Source: Aureliella sp046290675 (GTDB taxonomy: Bacteria; Planctomycetota; Planctomycetia; Pirellulales; Pirellulaceae). From it: a stretch of DNA of 64,000 nt. Under the pieces are notes generated by a model that did not search any database, was not told the DNA's origin, and saw only the letters and a program-made list of their open reading frames with translations. Position numbers and translations under genes: made by a program. The stretch spans positions 806,001 through 870,000 of the forward strand of contig JBKAHA010000002.1 of the NCBI GenBank assembly GCA_046290675.1. The letters are read 5' to 3'. Shown piece after piece: positions 7,458-16,087 of this stretch; position 1 is the first letter of the stretch; each line of letters opens with the position of its first letter.

Positions 7458-9437
7458 GTGAACGAAGGTAGAACCACAGCGATTTTTGGTGTCGTTGCTG
7501 CCGTCGCACTTGGCTTGGCTTGGTGGTCAAAGCCAGAAGCCGCGGTCAGCGAAAAAGATGTGGTCCGGCAGCGCATAGGAGAAGACGTCTTCAAGGAGTT
7601 TACCGACCCGGAAGGCGCGAGCTCGATGCAGATCGTGAAATACGATGAAACGCTCGCCCAGTTGGAGCGATTCGAGGTGGCGAAGGACGCTTCGACGGGT
7701 CTTTGGACGTTGCCTTCCCACGACGGCTATCCCGCAGACGCAGCAGACCAAGTCAAAGATGCGACGACACCACTGATTGGCTTGAGCATTTTGGATGTCG
7801 TCAGTGATGTCGCGGGTGACCACGAACTTTATGGCGTCGTGAATCCTGATGACGAGAAATTGGCGGCTGGTACTTCGGGTGTCGGTATGCTGGTCAAGTT
7901 CAAGGACGATTCAGATCAAGTGCTGGCCAGTCTAGTCATCGGGAAAGAGGTCGAGCAGACGGAAGGCCAACGCTATGTTCGCATTCCGTCCGAAGACGCG
8001 GTTTATCAAGTTGAATTGGATACCGCAGCGTTCAGTACTGAGTTCAGGGACTGGATTGAGGGTGAGCTCCTCGGCGTGCGCAGCATGGACATCACACGCG
8101 TTGGCGTGAGAGACTACACGTTGGAGCAATCGTTGACTCAGGTCGCCCTGAAACGCAATTTCGACGCGGAAGTCAGCTACGACATTCCCGGTGCTGCGTG
8201 GGCTCTCGATTCAATGAAGGAGTACGGTGCGGAAGCTTCGGCGACGGGCGAACTGGCTGAAGATGAAGAACTGAATAAAGAGTTCCTCAACGGTTTGCGA
8301 ACCGCTGTCCAGGACCTAGAAATCGTCAATGTGCAGCGCAAGCCCAAGGGACTCGCGGCGGACCTCAAGGCTGATGACGCGTTGTTACAGGATCGCGAGA
8401 GTATTGCTAGTCTCCAGCAGCAAGGCTTCTTCGCCGCCGCCGGTGCAGATGGAACTGAGATCTTCTCCGCTGGCGGGGAAACGATTATCGGTACCGAGGA
8501 AGGCGTCGACTACCTGCTACGATTCGGTGAAGCGACGGCATCACTCTCTTCGCTTGATGAAGATGATTCCGATGGTGGGTTGAGTCGATATCTTCTCGTG
8601 ACAGCCAGGTTGAATCAGAATCGATTTCCGGACGTTGAACTGGACCCGCTCCCGGAAACAGTGGAAGAGATGCTGGCCTTGGAAAAAGGTGATTCTCAGC
8701 CAGAGCCACCCGTGGAGCTTCCGAAGTTAGACCCGGCCGATATTCCTGGAGCCACTGGTGCCGAGTCCAAGCTAGATGATGGAGAAGCTGGCGATACGAC
8801 AGCCGATTCCGGTGAAGTTAAGGCCAGCGAGGACGGCGAACCGGAAGCTCCCGCGACAGGGACTAATGAGAAGACCGAGTCTTCGGGTAAGGAAGATACG
8901 ACTGAAGAGCCCACGGCCGAAGAGCCAAAGGAAGACGACGGTGATTGTGGCGGTGGCTTTCAAGAGGGAGAGACTAGCCAAGAGGAATCTGGCTCGGGTG
9001 AACCTACCGCAGAAGGTGATGAGGGCGATTCGAGTGAGTCAGCTGGAGACCAGGAGTCCACGGAGCCTGCAGCGTCTGATAGCGCAGAGACTGAATCTCA
9101 GAATGAGGCTGCAGGCGAGACCCAGGAAGAACTGGAAGAGCGTTTAGAGGCTCTGCGCGAAGAGATTGCGAAGGAAAATCAACGCAAGATCGACGAGCGG
9201 AATGACAAGATTGATGCGGCTCGCAAGAAGGTCTTGGAGCTGAACGCTCGGTTCTCGGAGTGGTACTACGTTGTCGGTGACAGCGTTTACCAGAAATTGC
9301 GAGTGACTCGAGATGACTTGATCAAGAAGAAGGAAAGCGATGAGGCTGGTGCTGATGCCGCGGCACCGATGGCTCCACTTGGTGGCGGTGTGCCCGGCCT
9401 CAATCCCGGCGGTTTCCAGCTTCCCCAGGTCCCTTAG
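7458..9437 (+). CDS. DUF4340 domain-containing protein
   Basis: This 659-residue protein starts at GTG 7458, 8 nt after AGGAG at 7445-7449. A single membrane helix (about residues 7-22, TTAIFGVVAAVALGLAWW) anchors it, probably facing outward. Residues about 60-400 carry the DUF4340 pattern (LWTLPSHDGYPADAADQVKDA, then VGMLVKFKDDS and YVRIPSEDAVYQVE). Residues about 410-560 are an extremely acidic Glu/Asp/Ser/Thr-rich low-complexity stretch. A predicted coiled coil follows (EELEERLEALREEIAKENQR) and a Gly/Pro-rich tail ends the protein. DUF4340 genes commonly follow gldA-F-G-like genes, so it is likely an accessory subunit of this ABC machine. Biochemical role unknown. Confidence 0.87.
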   Translation: MNEGRTTAIFGVVAAVALGLAWWSKPEAAVSEKDVVRQRIGEDVFKEFTDPEGASSMQIVKYDETLAQLERFEVAKDASTGLWTLPSHDGYPADAADQVKDATTPLIGLSILDVVSDVAGDHELYGVVNPDDEKLAAGTSGVGMLVKFKDDSDQVLASLVIGKEVEQTEGQRYVRIPSEDAVYQVELDTAAFSTEFRDWIEGELLGVRSMDITRVGVRDYTLEQSLTQVALKRNFDAEVSYDIPGAAWALDSMKEYGAEASATGELAEDEELNKEFLNGLRTAVQDLEIVNVQRKPKGLAADLKADDALLQDRESIASLQQQGFFAAAGADGTEIFSAGGETIIGTEEGVDYLLRFGEATASLSSLDEDDSDGGLSRYLLVTARLNQNRFPDVELDPLPETVEEMLALEKGDSQPEPPVELPKLDPADIPGATGAESKLDDGEAGDTTADSGEVKASEDGEPEAPATGTNEKTESSGKEDTTEEPTAEEPKEDDGDCGGGFQEGETSQEESGSGEPTAEGDEGDSSESAGDQESTEPAASDSAETESQNEAAGETQEELEERLEALREEIAKENQRKIDERNDKIDAARKKVLELNARFSEWYYVVGDSVYQKLRVTRDDLIKKKESDEAGADAAAPMAPLGGGVPGLNPGGFQLPQVP

Positions 9438-9465
9438 TCACAGTCCTGAAAGAGATCGATTTAGC

Positions 9466-9507
9466 AATATGGGCCGCGACGATTCATCGTTGCGGCCCAT
9501 ATTTGTT
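9466..9507 (+). terminator. Terminator after the ABC cassette, possibly bidirectional
   Basis: An 18-bp inverted repeat (AATATGGGCCGCGACGAT and ATCGTTGCGGCCCATATT, with one G-U pair) lies between two converging genes. It is followed by TTTGTT on the plus strand. The stem is strong and the T run weak. It probably ends the ABC operon and may also stop read-through from the minus-strand EamA gene. Confidence 0.7.
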
Positions 9508-9591
9508 GGATTCTACTATGCAGTGTTCGAAGAATCCGTGCCTCATTAATCCACCGCCGTGCTTCCGTCGTCGCAACCGATTGGCTGTTGC

Positions 9592-10575
9592 CTAGCCCCA
9601 GAGGATGGCGATCAGTACCGCAGCAGTGAGCAGGCCGGCACCCATTAGTCGAGCGAGCATGGTTTGCTTAGGAAGCAGTGCTTCGGCGCCACCCCAGATG
9701 GAGGCGGCGATCCAGGCGAGGACGACGCCCCAGACGCCGCGCAGGGTGTAAACCACATTAATCCGCGCTGCATCGTTGAAGGTGCCTAGAGCAAAGACGA
9801 GGCAGAGGGCTTGGGCAGCGACGAGAAAAGATCCAACTAAGAGTGTTGTTCGCGTACTCTTGCGAAGTGGATCGTGATCGGTGAACGGTAGGAATCCGAT
9901 CGACAGCACACCAGCGATCCAGAATGAAATTGGGAGTAAACGTCCTGCGCCCCATTTAGCAGCTAAGTTCTGTACGACTACGTCAAAGGTTCCAAAGCAG
10001 CTGGCAGCGGAAACGGCCATGATGATCGTCAGGATCGTTCGCCTAAAGCGCCGGGAATCTTCTGAAACGGTATCGTCGGCTGGCTGCTGACTGATGCGAT
10101 TGGGGGACCGAGGTGTCCACTGAACCAATAGGATGCCTGTGAAGGCTAGGAGGACGGCGCCCCAAGTTGCCAGCGCCAGCGGTTGGCCTGCTACAAGCGA
10201 TAGTAGGACGGCAACGACGATGACTTTGATTCCGAAAATGGGAGTCGCCACCGACACATCGCCGTGTTCAATCGCGGCGAACGTAAAGATCTGTCCCAGG
10301 ATGTAGAGCCCGGCGACAACACAGGGCTGCCACCAATAGTGCCACGGTGGGATTTCCCCGCCGCGAATCCACACGAATGAAAACAGCAGTGCGGCCCAAA
10401 AATTGGTGAGCATCGTGACGGTCCACGGACCAATGCCGCTTTGGGAAGCTCGCTTCACGAATAGCAGGCCGCAAACGAATAGAAGGCTCGCAGCTAACGG
10501 CAGTAGAAGATGGATCGGATAGTCGGCAGAGCCGATGATCGGCTTCGGCCAACACAGCGGAGGACAAATGAGCAT
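9592..10575 (-). CDS. EamA/DMT-family inner-membrane transporter
   Basis: This 327-residue protein has about ten hydrophobic helices in two EamA-like halves (AASLLFVCGLLFVKRASQSGIGPWTV begins the first; about residue 180 begins the second). The helix ending TFAAIEHGDVSVATPIFGIKVI is the typical sequence of drug/metabolite transporters at the end of the first half. It begins 24 bp after the thiG stop on the same strand, so it is probably cotranscribed with thiS-thiG. That context suggests export or uptake of a thiamine-pathway compound, but this is inference; the family carries many substrates. Confidence 0.85.
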   Translation of the reverse strand: MLICPPLCWPKPIIGSADYPIHLLLPLAASLLFVCGLLFVKRASQSGIGPWTVTMLTNFWAALLFSFVWIRGGEIPPWHYWWQPCVVAGLYILGQIFTFAAIEHGDVSVATPIFGIKVIVVAVLLSLVAGQPLALATWGAVLLAFTGILLVQWTPRSPNRISQQPADDTVSEDSRRFRRTILTIIMAVSAASCFGTFDVVVQNLAAKWGAGRLLPISFWIAGVLSIGFLPFTDHDPLRKSTRTTLLVGSFLVAAQALCLVFALGTFNDAARINVVYTLRGVWGVVLAWIAASIWGGAEALLPKQTMLARLMGAGLLTAAVLIAILWG

Positions 10576-10599
10576 GGTCCGGCTTTTTGCGAGTCGATA

Positions 10600-11493
10600 T
10601 TACCAAGGGCGTGAGGTAATCACGCCTTCTTCCGGACTGCTTGCCGTGGCGTAAAGGCGCTTGGGAATGCGACCAGACAGATACGCTTCGCGCCCGGCCA
10701 ACGTTGCGTACTTCATAGCAACAGCCATTCGCACTGGATCACGTGCATGTGCGATGGCCGAGTTCAGAAGGACTCCGTCGGCACCCAGCTCAAAAGCAAC
10801 CGAAACGTCGCTCGCGGTACCCACGCCCGCGTCGACGATCACTGGGTAGTCAGGATCTTCTTCTTTGAGGTATTCGAGAATAATACGCAGGTTATTCGGG
10901 TTGAGGATGCCCTGTCCGCTTCCGATCGGGCTACCCGCTGGCATCACGCTGGCGGCGCCAGCTTCTTTGAGTCGTCGAGCGACGATGGGATCGTCGCTGG
11001 TGTAGCACAGGACCTGGAAGTCATCTGCAACGAGTTGTTTGCACGCGTCGACAGTTGCGATCGGATCTGGCAACAACGTTTTGCTGTCCCCTAAAACCTC
11101 AAGCTTGACCCAGTTGGCTCCCGGGTTCCCCAAGGCTCGCAGAATCTCGCGGCCAAGTCGGGCCACTCGAACGGCATCCGTTGCGTTATAGCAGCCAGCG
11201 GTGTTCGGCAGCAGAAGGTATTTTTCCGGATCAATGTAGTCGAGGATGTTTTGCCCGACTCGGTCGTACATCCGCTCGCGACGCACGGCAACGGTGACTG
11301 CATTGGAGCCAGAAGCGGCGAGTGAATCGCGCATGAGCTCGAGAGTGTCGTATTTGCCGGTTCCGACAATGAGCCGGCTCTCGAGAACGTGCTCTCCCAC
11401 AACCAGAGGGCGATCCTCGAAAGAAGGTGCCGCGTGCATCGCACTAACGCTCGGTTGAACTTGGGTGTCGGATTCAGATTGGGTATCGGCCAT
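10600..11493 (-). CDS. thiG: Thiazole synthase ThiG
   Basis: ThiG builds the thiazole phosphate part of thiamine from 1-deoxy-xylulose 5-phosphate, dehydroglycine and the ThiS thiocarboxylate. The 297-residue product shows LIVGTGKY, AVTVAVRRER, LLPNTAGCYNATDAVR, the NWVKLEVLGD segment with the Schiff-base Lys (about residue 130), MPAGSPIGSGQGI and VDAGVGTASD, all in the expected order on a TIM barrel. The first 25 or so residues (Gln/Ser/Asp-rich) are a non-conserved extension compared with the usual 255-260-residue enzyme, so a later start is possible. It follows thiS with a 67-bp gap. Confidence 0.96.
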   Translation of the reverse strand: MADTQSESDTQVQPSVSAMHAAPSFEDRPLVVGEHVLESRLIVGTGKYDTLELMRDSLAASGSNAVTVAVRRERMYDRVGQNILDYIDPEKYLLLPNTAGCYNATDAVRVARLGREILRALGNPGANWVKLEVLGDSKTLLPDPIATVDACKQLVADDFQVLCYTSDDPIVARRLKEAGAASVMPAGSPIGSGQGILNPNNLRIILEYLKEEDPDYPVIVDAGVGTASDVSVAFELGADGVLLNSAIAHARDPVRMAVAMKYATLAGREAYLSGRIPKRLYATASSPEEGVITSRPW

Positions 11494-11560
11494 GTTTTCG
11501 TCTTAACGGCGTTCTTCTAATTCGGCTGGGCAGAGCGTAGTCGAGTGATAGCCTGCGACC

Positions 11561-11776
11561 TTACCCGCCGCCAACGAGGGTGACAACTTCAACGACGTCG
11601 CCGGACTGCAGTCGGTGTGATGCATGATTGTCCTTTGGGATGATCTCCATATTGATCTCCACGGCAACCAGCTGGCTCCGCATTTTTACGTGCTCCAGCA
11701 ACTGGCGAACTGTCGCGTCCGCAGGCAAGTCGAGCGACTGGCCATTGAATTGAATGGAAATTGAATTCTCGGACAT
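11561..11776 (-). CDS. thiS: Sulfur carrier protein ThiS
   Basis: ThiS is a ubiquitin-fold protein whose C-terminal glycine is adenylated and converted to a thiocarboxylate that gives sulfur to ThiG. The chosen start at 11776 gives 71 residues beginning MSENSISIQFNG and ending VVTLVGGG, with the required terminal Gly-Gly. The frame stays open upstream to 11866, but those 30 residues do not resemble ThiS. Conserved pieces include PADATVRQLLEH and AVEINMEIIPKD. No TPP riboswitch consensus is visible upstream; instead a MITE-like repeat lies about 150 bp away. Confidence 0.9.
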   Translation of the reverse strand: MSENSISIQFNGQSLDLPADATVRQLLEHVKMRSQLVAVEINMEIIPKDNHASHRLQSGDVVEVVTLVGGG

Positions 11777-11929
11777 AGTGACGATGGGACTGAAAGAGGT
11801 AAAAGCCAGGACAATAAACGCCTGTCCAGCGCGAGTTTTGTGCCATTTCAGTTTAGATGAAGTCAAGGTCTGCGAAATGCCACTTCGGTTGCTGGGCCGG
11901 GCAAACTAGGGCTGAGGGTTGGGCGAGGC

Positions 11930-12074
11930 CAGGGCCACTCAAAGTTTAAAATTGGGAAGAATCCCTCTCCGTCGCTCAGGCTCCGACCCTACGTAAATTC
12001 CTCGCTAAACTCGGAAACGGAGGGTTGGGTATTGAATTGCCACTCAACCCAGATTCAAACTTTGATTTGCCCTG
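11930..12074. mobile_element. MITE-like element, copy A (145 bp)
   Basis: The element starts CAGGGCCACTCAAAGTTT and ends AAACTTTGATTTGCCCTG, near-perfect 18-bp terminal inverted repeats with two mismatches. It is bounded by TGGGCGAGGC (11920-11929) and TGGGCAAGGC (12075-12084), a 10-bp direct repeat with one mismatch that looks like an ageing target-site duplication. It aligns with copy B over its full 145 bp with about 13 differences counted by eye. It has no coding capacity for a transposase, so it would need a helper in trans. It lies between thiS and the upstream isomerase gene. Confidence 0.85.
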
Positions 12075-12196
12075 TGGGCAAGGCTCGGTCTGTTTACAGA
12101 GCAGATGCTTGTGGCGTACGAAAAGATTCATCTCAGAAAGCTCGCGCAACTCTCCTAGGGGAGAGAGTCACGAGTCAGTCGAGTGGAGGGGGGAAG

Positions 12197-12251
12197 GACC
12201 ACCTTACCCGGCCGAATTACGGCCGACCTTAGCGCAAGCAGGAAGGTGGTC
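12197..12251. other. Extended inverted repeat of unknown role
   Basis: GACCACCTT (12197-12205) pairs with AAGGTGGTC (12243-12251), enclosing CGGCCG (12209-12214) and CGGCCG (12220-12225), which form an inner stem around AATTA. No T run follows on either strand. It may be an mRNA structure in the leader of thiS or a decayed repeat; I cannot assign it. Confidence 0.4.
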
Positions 12252-12313
12252 TTGAAATGTGGAGCCCGTGTCCGGCGTCGCCGCCTTGATCCCGACACTT
12301 CATTGGCGCACAC

Positions 12314-12341
12314 AAAAGCCCCACTTGGTAAGCAGGGCTTG
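12314..12341 (-). terminator. Probable terminator of the isomerase gene
   Basis: On the minus strand AAGCCC and GGGCTT form a stem around a 16-nt loop and are followed by TTTGTG. It lies about 50 bp beyond the stop codon of the isomerase gene at 12393. The stem is short and the T run brief, so the call is tentative. Confidence 0.45.
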
Positions 12342-12392
12342 GGTGTTGGCCTGGCGTGACGCCACGGCGTCAACTTGGGTATGCAGCGGGGC

Positions 12393-13388
12393 CTACTCGT
12401 CAAATGCTGAGTCAAACGCACGGTTGCTTGGGCTAAAGTCCATGCGTTTGGTGAACGCACAAGCTTCGGTCGCACCGAACTCACGTTCCATTCCGCTGTC
12501 TTCCCATTCGATGCTCAGTGGCCCTTGATAGTCAATGACGTTGAGAGCTCGGATGATCTCTTCGAAGTTGACTCCACCACGACCGGGGCTTCGGAAGTCC
12601 CATCCACGACGCGGATCACCAAAATTAAGGTGACTGGAAAGGATGCCGGATTTACCGTTCAGAGTCTGGATTGCATCCTTGATGTGGACGTGGTAGATAC
12701 GGTCTGGGAAAGCACGGATGAATTCGACTGGATCGATGCCTTGCCAAATCAAGTGACTTGGGTCGAAGTTGAACCCGAATTCTTCTCGGTGCCCTAGAGC
12801 TTCTAAGGCGCGTTCGGCGGTGTAGATATCGAATGCAATTTCCGTCGGGTGAACTTCCAACGCGAACTTGACTCCACATTCGCCGAAGACATCTAGGATG
12901 GGATTGAAGCGTTCGGCAAACAGCTTGAAGCCGTCTTCCAGCATGCTTTCGGGTGTGGGAGGGAAAGAGTACAGCAGGTGCCAAATACTAGAGCCAGTGA
13001 ATCCATTGACTACACCAACGCCAAATTTTTGGGCGGCACGGGCGGTTTGCTTCAGTTCCTCGATCGCACGCTCATTGACGCCGGCCGGGTCACCATCGCC
13101 CCAGACGTAGTCTGGGAGTATCGACTTGTGTCGTTCGTCAATAATGTCACAGACAGCCTGGCCGACGAGGTGGGCACTAATCGCATGGCATTGAAGTCCG
13201 TTTGCTTCGAGCAGTTCTCTTTTTTTCGAACAGTAGTCATCTTCGGACATCGCTTTATCGACTTCGAAGTGATCGCCCCAGCAGGCTAGCTCGATTCCGT
13301 CATAGCCAAATTGGCTGGTCATTTTCGCCATTTGCTCGATTGGAAGATCGGCCCATTGGCCAGTGAAAAGTGTTACGGGGCGACCCAT
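12393..13388 (-). CDS. Sugar phosphate isomerase/epimerase (xylose isomerase-like TIM barrel)
   Basis: This 331-residue cytoplasmic protein is an AP-endonuclease-2/xylose-isomerase-like barrel. It has the expected acidic and His metal ligands: FGYDGIELACWGD in strand 1-2, FALEVHPTEIAFD with the first Glu, FNFDPSHLIWQG with Asp and His, RIYHVHIKDA with His, and LSIEWEDS with the last Glu. No signal peptide is present. Such enzymes isomerise or epimerise sugars and inositols in planctomycetes; the substrate is not evident. Its upstream spacer contains nothing recognisable and a probable terminator lies downstream. Confidence 0.88.
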   Translation of the reverse strand: MGRPVTLFTGQWADLPIEQMAKMTSQFGYDGIELACWGDHFEVDKAMSEDDYCSKKRELLEANGLQCHAISAHLVGQAVCDIIDERHKSILPDYVWGDGDPAGVNERAIEELKQTARAAQKFGVGVVNGFTGSSIWHLLYSFPPTPESMLEDGFKLFAERFNPILDVFGECGVKFALEVHPTEIAFDIYTAERALEALGHREEFGFNFDPSHLIWQGIDPVEFIRAFPDRIYHVHIKDAIQTLNGKSGILSSHLNFGDPRRGWDFRSPGRGGVNFEEIIRALNVIDYQGPLSIEWEDSGMEREFGATEACAFTKRMDFSPSNRAFDSAFDE

Positions 13389-13897
13389 GGTATTCCTACT
13401 CCTCGTCGAAGGTTATTGACTGACGATGCACTGCAACTAGCTCATTGAGAAGGCAAGCTGGCCGAGAAAACCATTCTGTCCCTCATCGGTCGGCTGCGTC
13501 ATTGATTTCCAACACCGGTTGTGGCGGCAATGCGACCCCTTCACGGGAACGCAGGGACCAGCTGGGCTGCAGGATATGAAGAGCACAGAGTACCCCTGCT
13601 CCCCCAATGACGGAAGTGGGGCAACCTTGGAAGATGGCTCTAAGGTTGGGATGGCCGCCAAAAAGACCGATTAGGTGGGGCGAGTCTTCCGTTTGGCCAA
13701 GATAGGTGCGGTCGCTAACCCAAGCCAATGGCCACGAATTGGACAGGAAGCTACGACTTTCGGTTGTGGCGTAACCTCGGTTGTTATGTATCTTGCTGAT
13801 AGCTGGATGAAATGCCTAGCGCCGCGCGGCGCCCTATTGGACGAGCTGAGTTCGTTCGAAGTCATTCATCGCAGAAGCTTCAGCTGCTCTCGTCTCT
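13389..13897. other. Intergenic region, no gene recognised
   Basis: This 509-bp gap between two minus-strand genes has short overlapping open frames with Cys/Ser/Arg-rich composition and no domain. A perfect 14-bp GC palindrome (GCGCCGCGCGGCGC, 13819-13832) lies about 65 bp beyond the GH57 stop, without a T run. I see no RNA gene. Confidence 0.5.
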
Positions 13898-16087
13898 TCA
13901 GGCGTTGGGCATTGGGGCCGGCATAACCATGGATTGGAAAATTTGCTCGGCCAATACACAGGGATTTTCGCTCTTCGCAATGCGAATCTGCATCTGAGTC
14001 GACCAGCACCCGTCGGAGTCGCCGCGAATCAGCCAATGTGGCATGACGCAGACGGATTGGTGTACCAGTTCAAATCCGGCTTCGCTTTGGCTGACGGTTT
14101 CAATCGGGAACGTCCAAAAATTCGTAGGCCGGTCGAGACCGATCAGGATGTCAATTCCTTGCCATTGATCGATGAATCCGAGGTGCTGCTTTTCGTTGAG
14201 GTCCAAACGCGTTCCCAAATGGCCTAACTGATTGCCTTCAGCGTCGTAGAAGAAACGATCATCTGCATTTGATGGAAGACCAGCGAAATTCCATTCAAGA
14301 GCTAGGTGCAATTCACGGTCTCGCGGAAGTCCTTCGATCAAGTACGCGACTTGCAGACAGGGGTTGCCGGCTTCGATCGTGAGCGCTTTGGTCAAACGTA
14401 GCGGAATTCCCCAAGCGTTGCCGTCGCGGCTCAGCTGCAATTGAACTTTAGAGGCAGCTCGACGAAGTTTCGCGTCGAATGGCTGTGCGACAAAGTCCCC
14501 ACGCTCCATGGCTTTCCCATCGGCGACGGCCTCGGGAGCGATGTCGTTATCGTAGAAGTGTTCAAGAAAGCTCTTCCGTGGGAACTGGTCATATTGCAGT
14601 CGCTCCTCTAGGCCTTCTTGTTTGAACACGACCAGGTCGTGGATGCTGGCCACTTCGCCTTCGGGCTGTTGATTGCCTTGCAGTACCTTGCGGTGGTACG
14701 CTTCTGGGCGACGTTGAATCGTCGATAGTAAGTTGTGACGTGCTTCTCGAACATCCAGTTCATACATCATTCCGCCGCGAGCCGGCGCAACATAGGCGAC
14801 GAGCTGCTCATTCGCCAAGCGAACTTCGGGTCTTTGGTCGAGATCAAAATCATCACTCGCAGCGTCGACCCATTCGCCGCGACCATGCTCAAGGTAGTCC
14901 AGCTTGTTGTCCGCAGCGATCAGTTCGTTGTAAATCGCGTTGCGAAGGTGCGGCAAGTAGATTCCGCCAAAGGCACCGTGCCAGTACGGGCAATTGCATT
15001 GGCCGCGGTAAAGGTGATCCTCGATCTCGGCTAGGAAATCGCCATCGCCGCAAGTGCGACGTGTGGCTTCTAGTCGCCGGCTGACCTGGAGCATGCGGGT
15101 GTACATTTCGTTGGCTTCGGTATAGCGGACTTTGAAGTTCCGCCAGTTGCCGGCACGCAGAAATCGTGAAATATCGTTCCAACGCTGGTGATCGTGCAAT
15201 TCATGAGTGAGATCGTCGTAGAGTTCTTGCTGAGCGGTTGGAAGCGACCATTCGGTCATCTCTCGATAGCTGCACTCGGGCAAATAGGCTTTGCCAAGCG
15301 GCTCGCTTTCCGAAGACACACTGCCGAGTGTGACCGTTTTGATCCACTCTTGGTTGTCCGTTAGTGCCTGGAAGAAGCTACGGAGCCACCCTTGCTCGTA
15401 AACGTGCTCTTTGGTGTTGGGCCAAGTACCGAACTTTTCACCGTCGTCTCCGAAGACCAGAGTCGCCCCGGGTGCACGGTCCGCGACTTCACGAGCATAC
15501 GCGATTGTGTCTTGTGCTGGCGCAAAAGGAAGTAGGTAACGCAGTTTCTCACTGCCCGGGAATACACGCAGGAGGCTGCCGTCCTCTTCAGTTAGATAGC
15601 AGCCATACAGCTCATCTTCGGTCCAGCCGGCAGCTTTAAAGTGGAAGTCGTCCAGAACAGTGAAGTCGATGCCCGCCCGAGCGATGTCCGGTGTCAGTGC
15701 CGATTCCCAAACTCGTTCTGGCATCCACATGCCACGCACTTCAGTTTGGAATAGCTCGTTCAGATAGCTTGTGTAGGCGCGGATCTGGCCGACTCGGTCG
15801 CGAGCTGGCAACATTGTCAAAATCGGTTCGTAGATCGGCCCGCCGATGATTTCAACGCGGCCGCCACTGACCAATGCACGCAGGCGTTCCACATATTCGG
15901 GGTGATTTTGAGCGAGCCAAAGCATCAATGGCCCGGACGTGTGCAAGGAGATACTCAACGCATCGTATTCCTCGAATGTATCGAGAAAGGGCAGATAGCT
16001 GTCCTGGTAGGCTTGCTCGATCACGCCGTCAAAATTGCCGATCGGCTGGTGATTATGCAAAACTAGGCACAGGTTAACGCTGTTCAT
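13898..16087 (-). CDS. Glycoside hydrolase family 57 (4-alpha-glucanotransferase/alpha-amylase-like)
   Basis: This 729-residue protein carries the five GH57 motifs: HNHQPIGNF (residues 11-19), GGPIYEP, WMPERVWE with the nucleophile Glu at about 124, FGDDGEKFG with the acid/base Asp at about 214, and EANEMYTRM. The spacing matches Thermococcus litoralis 4-alpha-glucanotransferase closely. The C-terminal half (from about residue 300) resembles the DUF1925/DUF1926 beta-rich domains found in that subgroup. No signal peptide is seen, so it most likely acts on glycogen or maltodextrin in the cytoplasm. The start is preceded by AAGAGAG. TreZ lies about 10 kb away, so this genome region handles alpha-glucans more than once. 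Confidence 0.92.
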   Translation of the reverse strand: MNSVNLCLVLHNHQPIGNFDGVIEQAYQDSYLPFLDTFEEYDALSISLHTSGPLMLWLAQNHPEYVERLRALVSGGRVEIIGGPIYEPILTMLPARDRVGQIRAYTSYLNELFQTEVRGMWMPERVWESALTPDIARAGIDFTVLDDFHFKAAGWTEDELYGCYLTEEDGSLLRVFPGSEKLRYLLPFAPAQDTIAYAREVADRAPGATLVFGDDGEKFGTWPNTKEHVYEQGWLRSFFQALTDNQEWIKTVTLGSVSSESEPLGKAYLPECSYREMTEWSLPTAQQELYDDLTHELHDHQRWNDISRFLRAGNWRNFKVRYTEANEMYTRMLQVSRRLEATRRTCGDGDFLAEIEDHLYRGQCNCPYWHGAFGGIYLPHLRNAIYNELIAADNKLDYLEHGRGEWVDAASDDFDLDQRPEVRLANEQLVAYVAPARGGMMYELDVREARHNLLSTIQRRPEAYHRKVLQGNQQPEGEVASIHDLVVFKQEGLEERLQYDQFPRKSFLEHFYDNDIAPEAVADGKAMERGDFVAQPFDAKLRRAASKVQLQLSRDGNAWGIPLRLTKALTIEAGNPCLQVAYLIEGLPRDRELHLALEWNFAGLPSNADDRFFYDAEGNQLGHLGTRLDLNEKQHLGFIDQWQGIDILIGLDRPTNFWTFPIETVSQSEAGFELVHQSVCVMPHWLIRGDSDGCWSTQMQIRIAKSENPCVLAEQIFQSMVMPAPMPNA

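Larger units (their letters stand above)
11777..12392. other. Intergenic region with MITE-like element and hairpins
   Basis: The 616-bp gap between the isomerase gene and thiS (both minus strand) holds a MITE-like repeat (11930-12074), an extended inverted-repeat structure (12197-12251) and a probable terminator for the isomerase gene (12314-12341). Short open frames here overlap the repeat and look spurious. Confidence 0.6.

Noticed and set aside
11780..11929. TPP riboswitch before thiS
   Set aside because: No match to the conserved CTGAGA and TAATGCCAGCG-type blocks was seen on the minus strand.
13819..13832. 14-bp GC palindrome as terminator
   Set aside because: No T run follows on either strand, so a terminator role is not supported.
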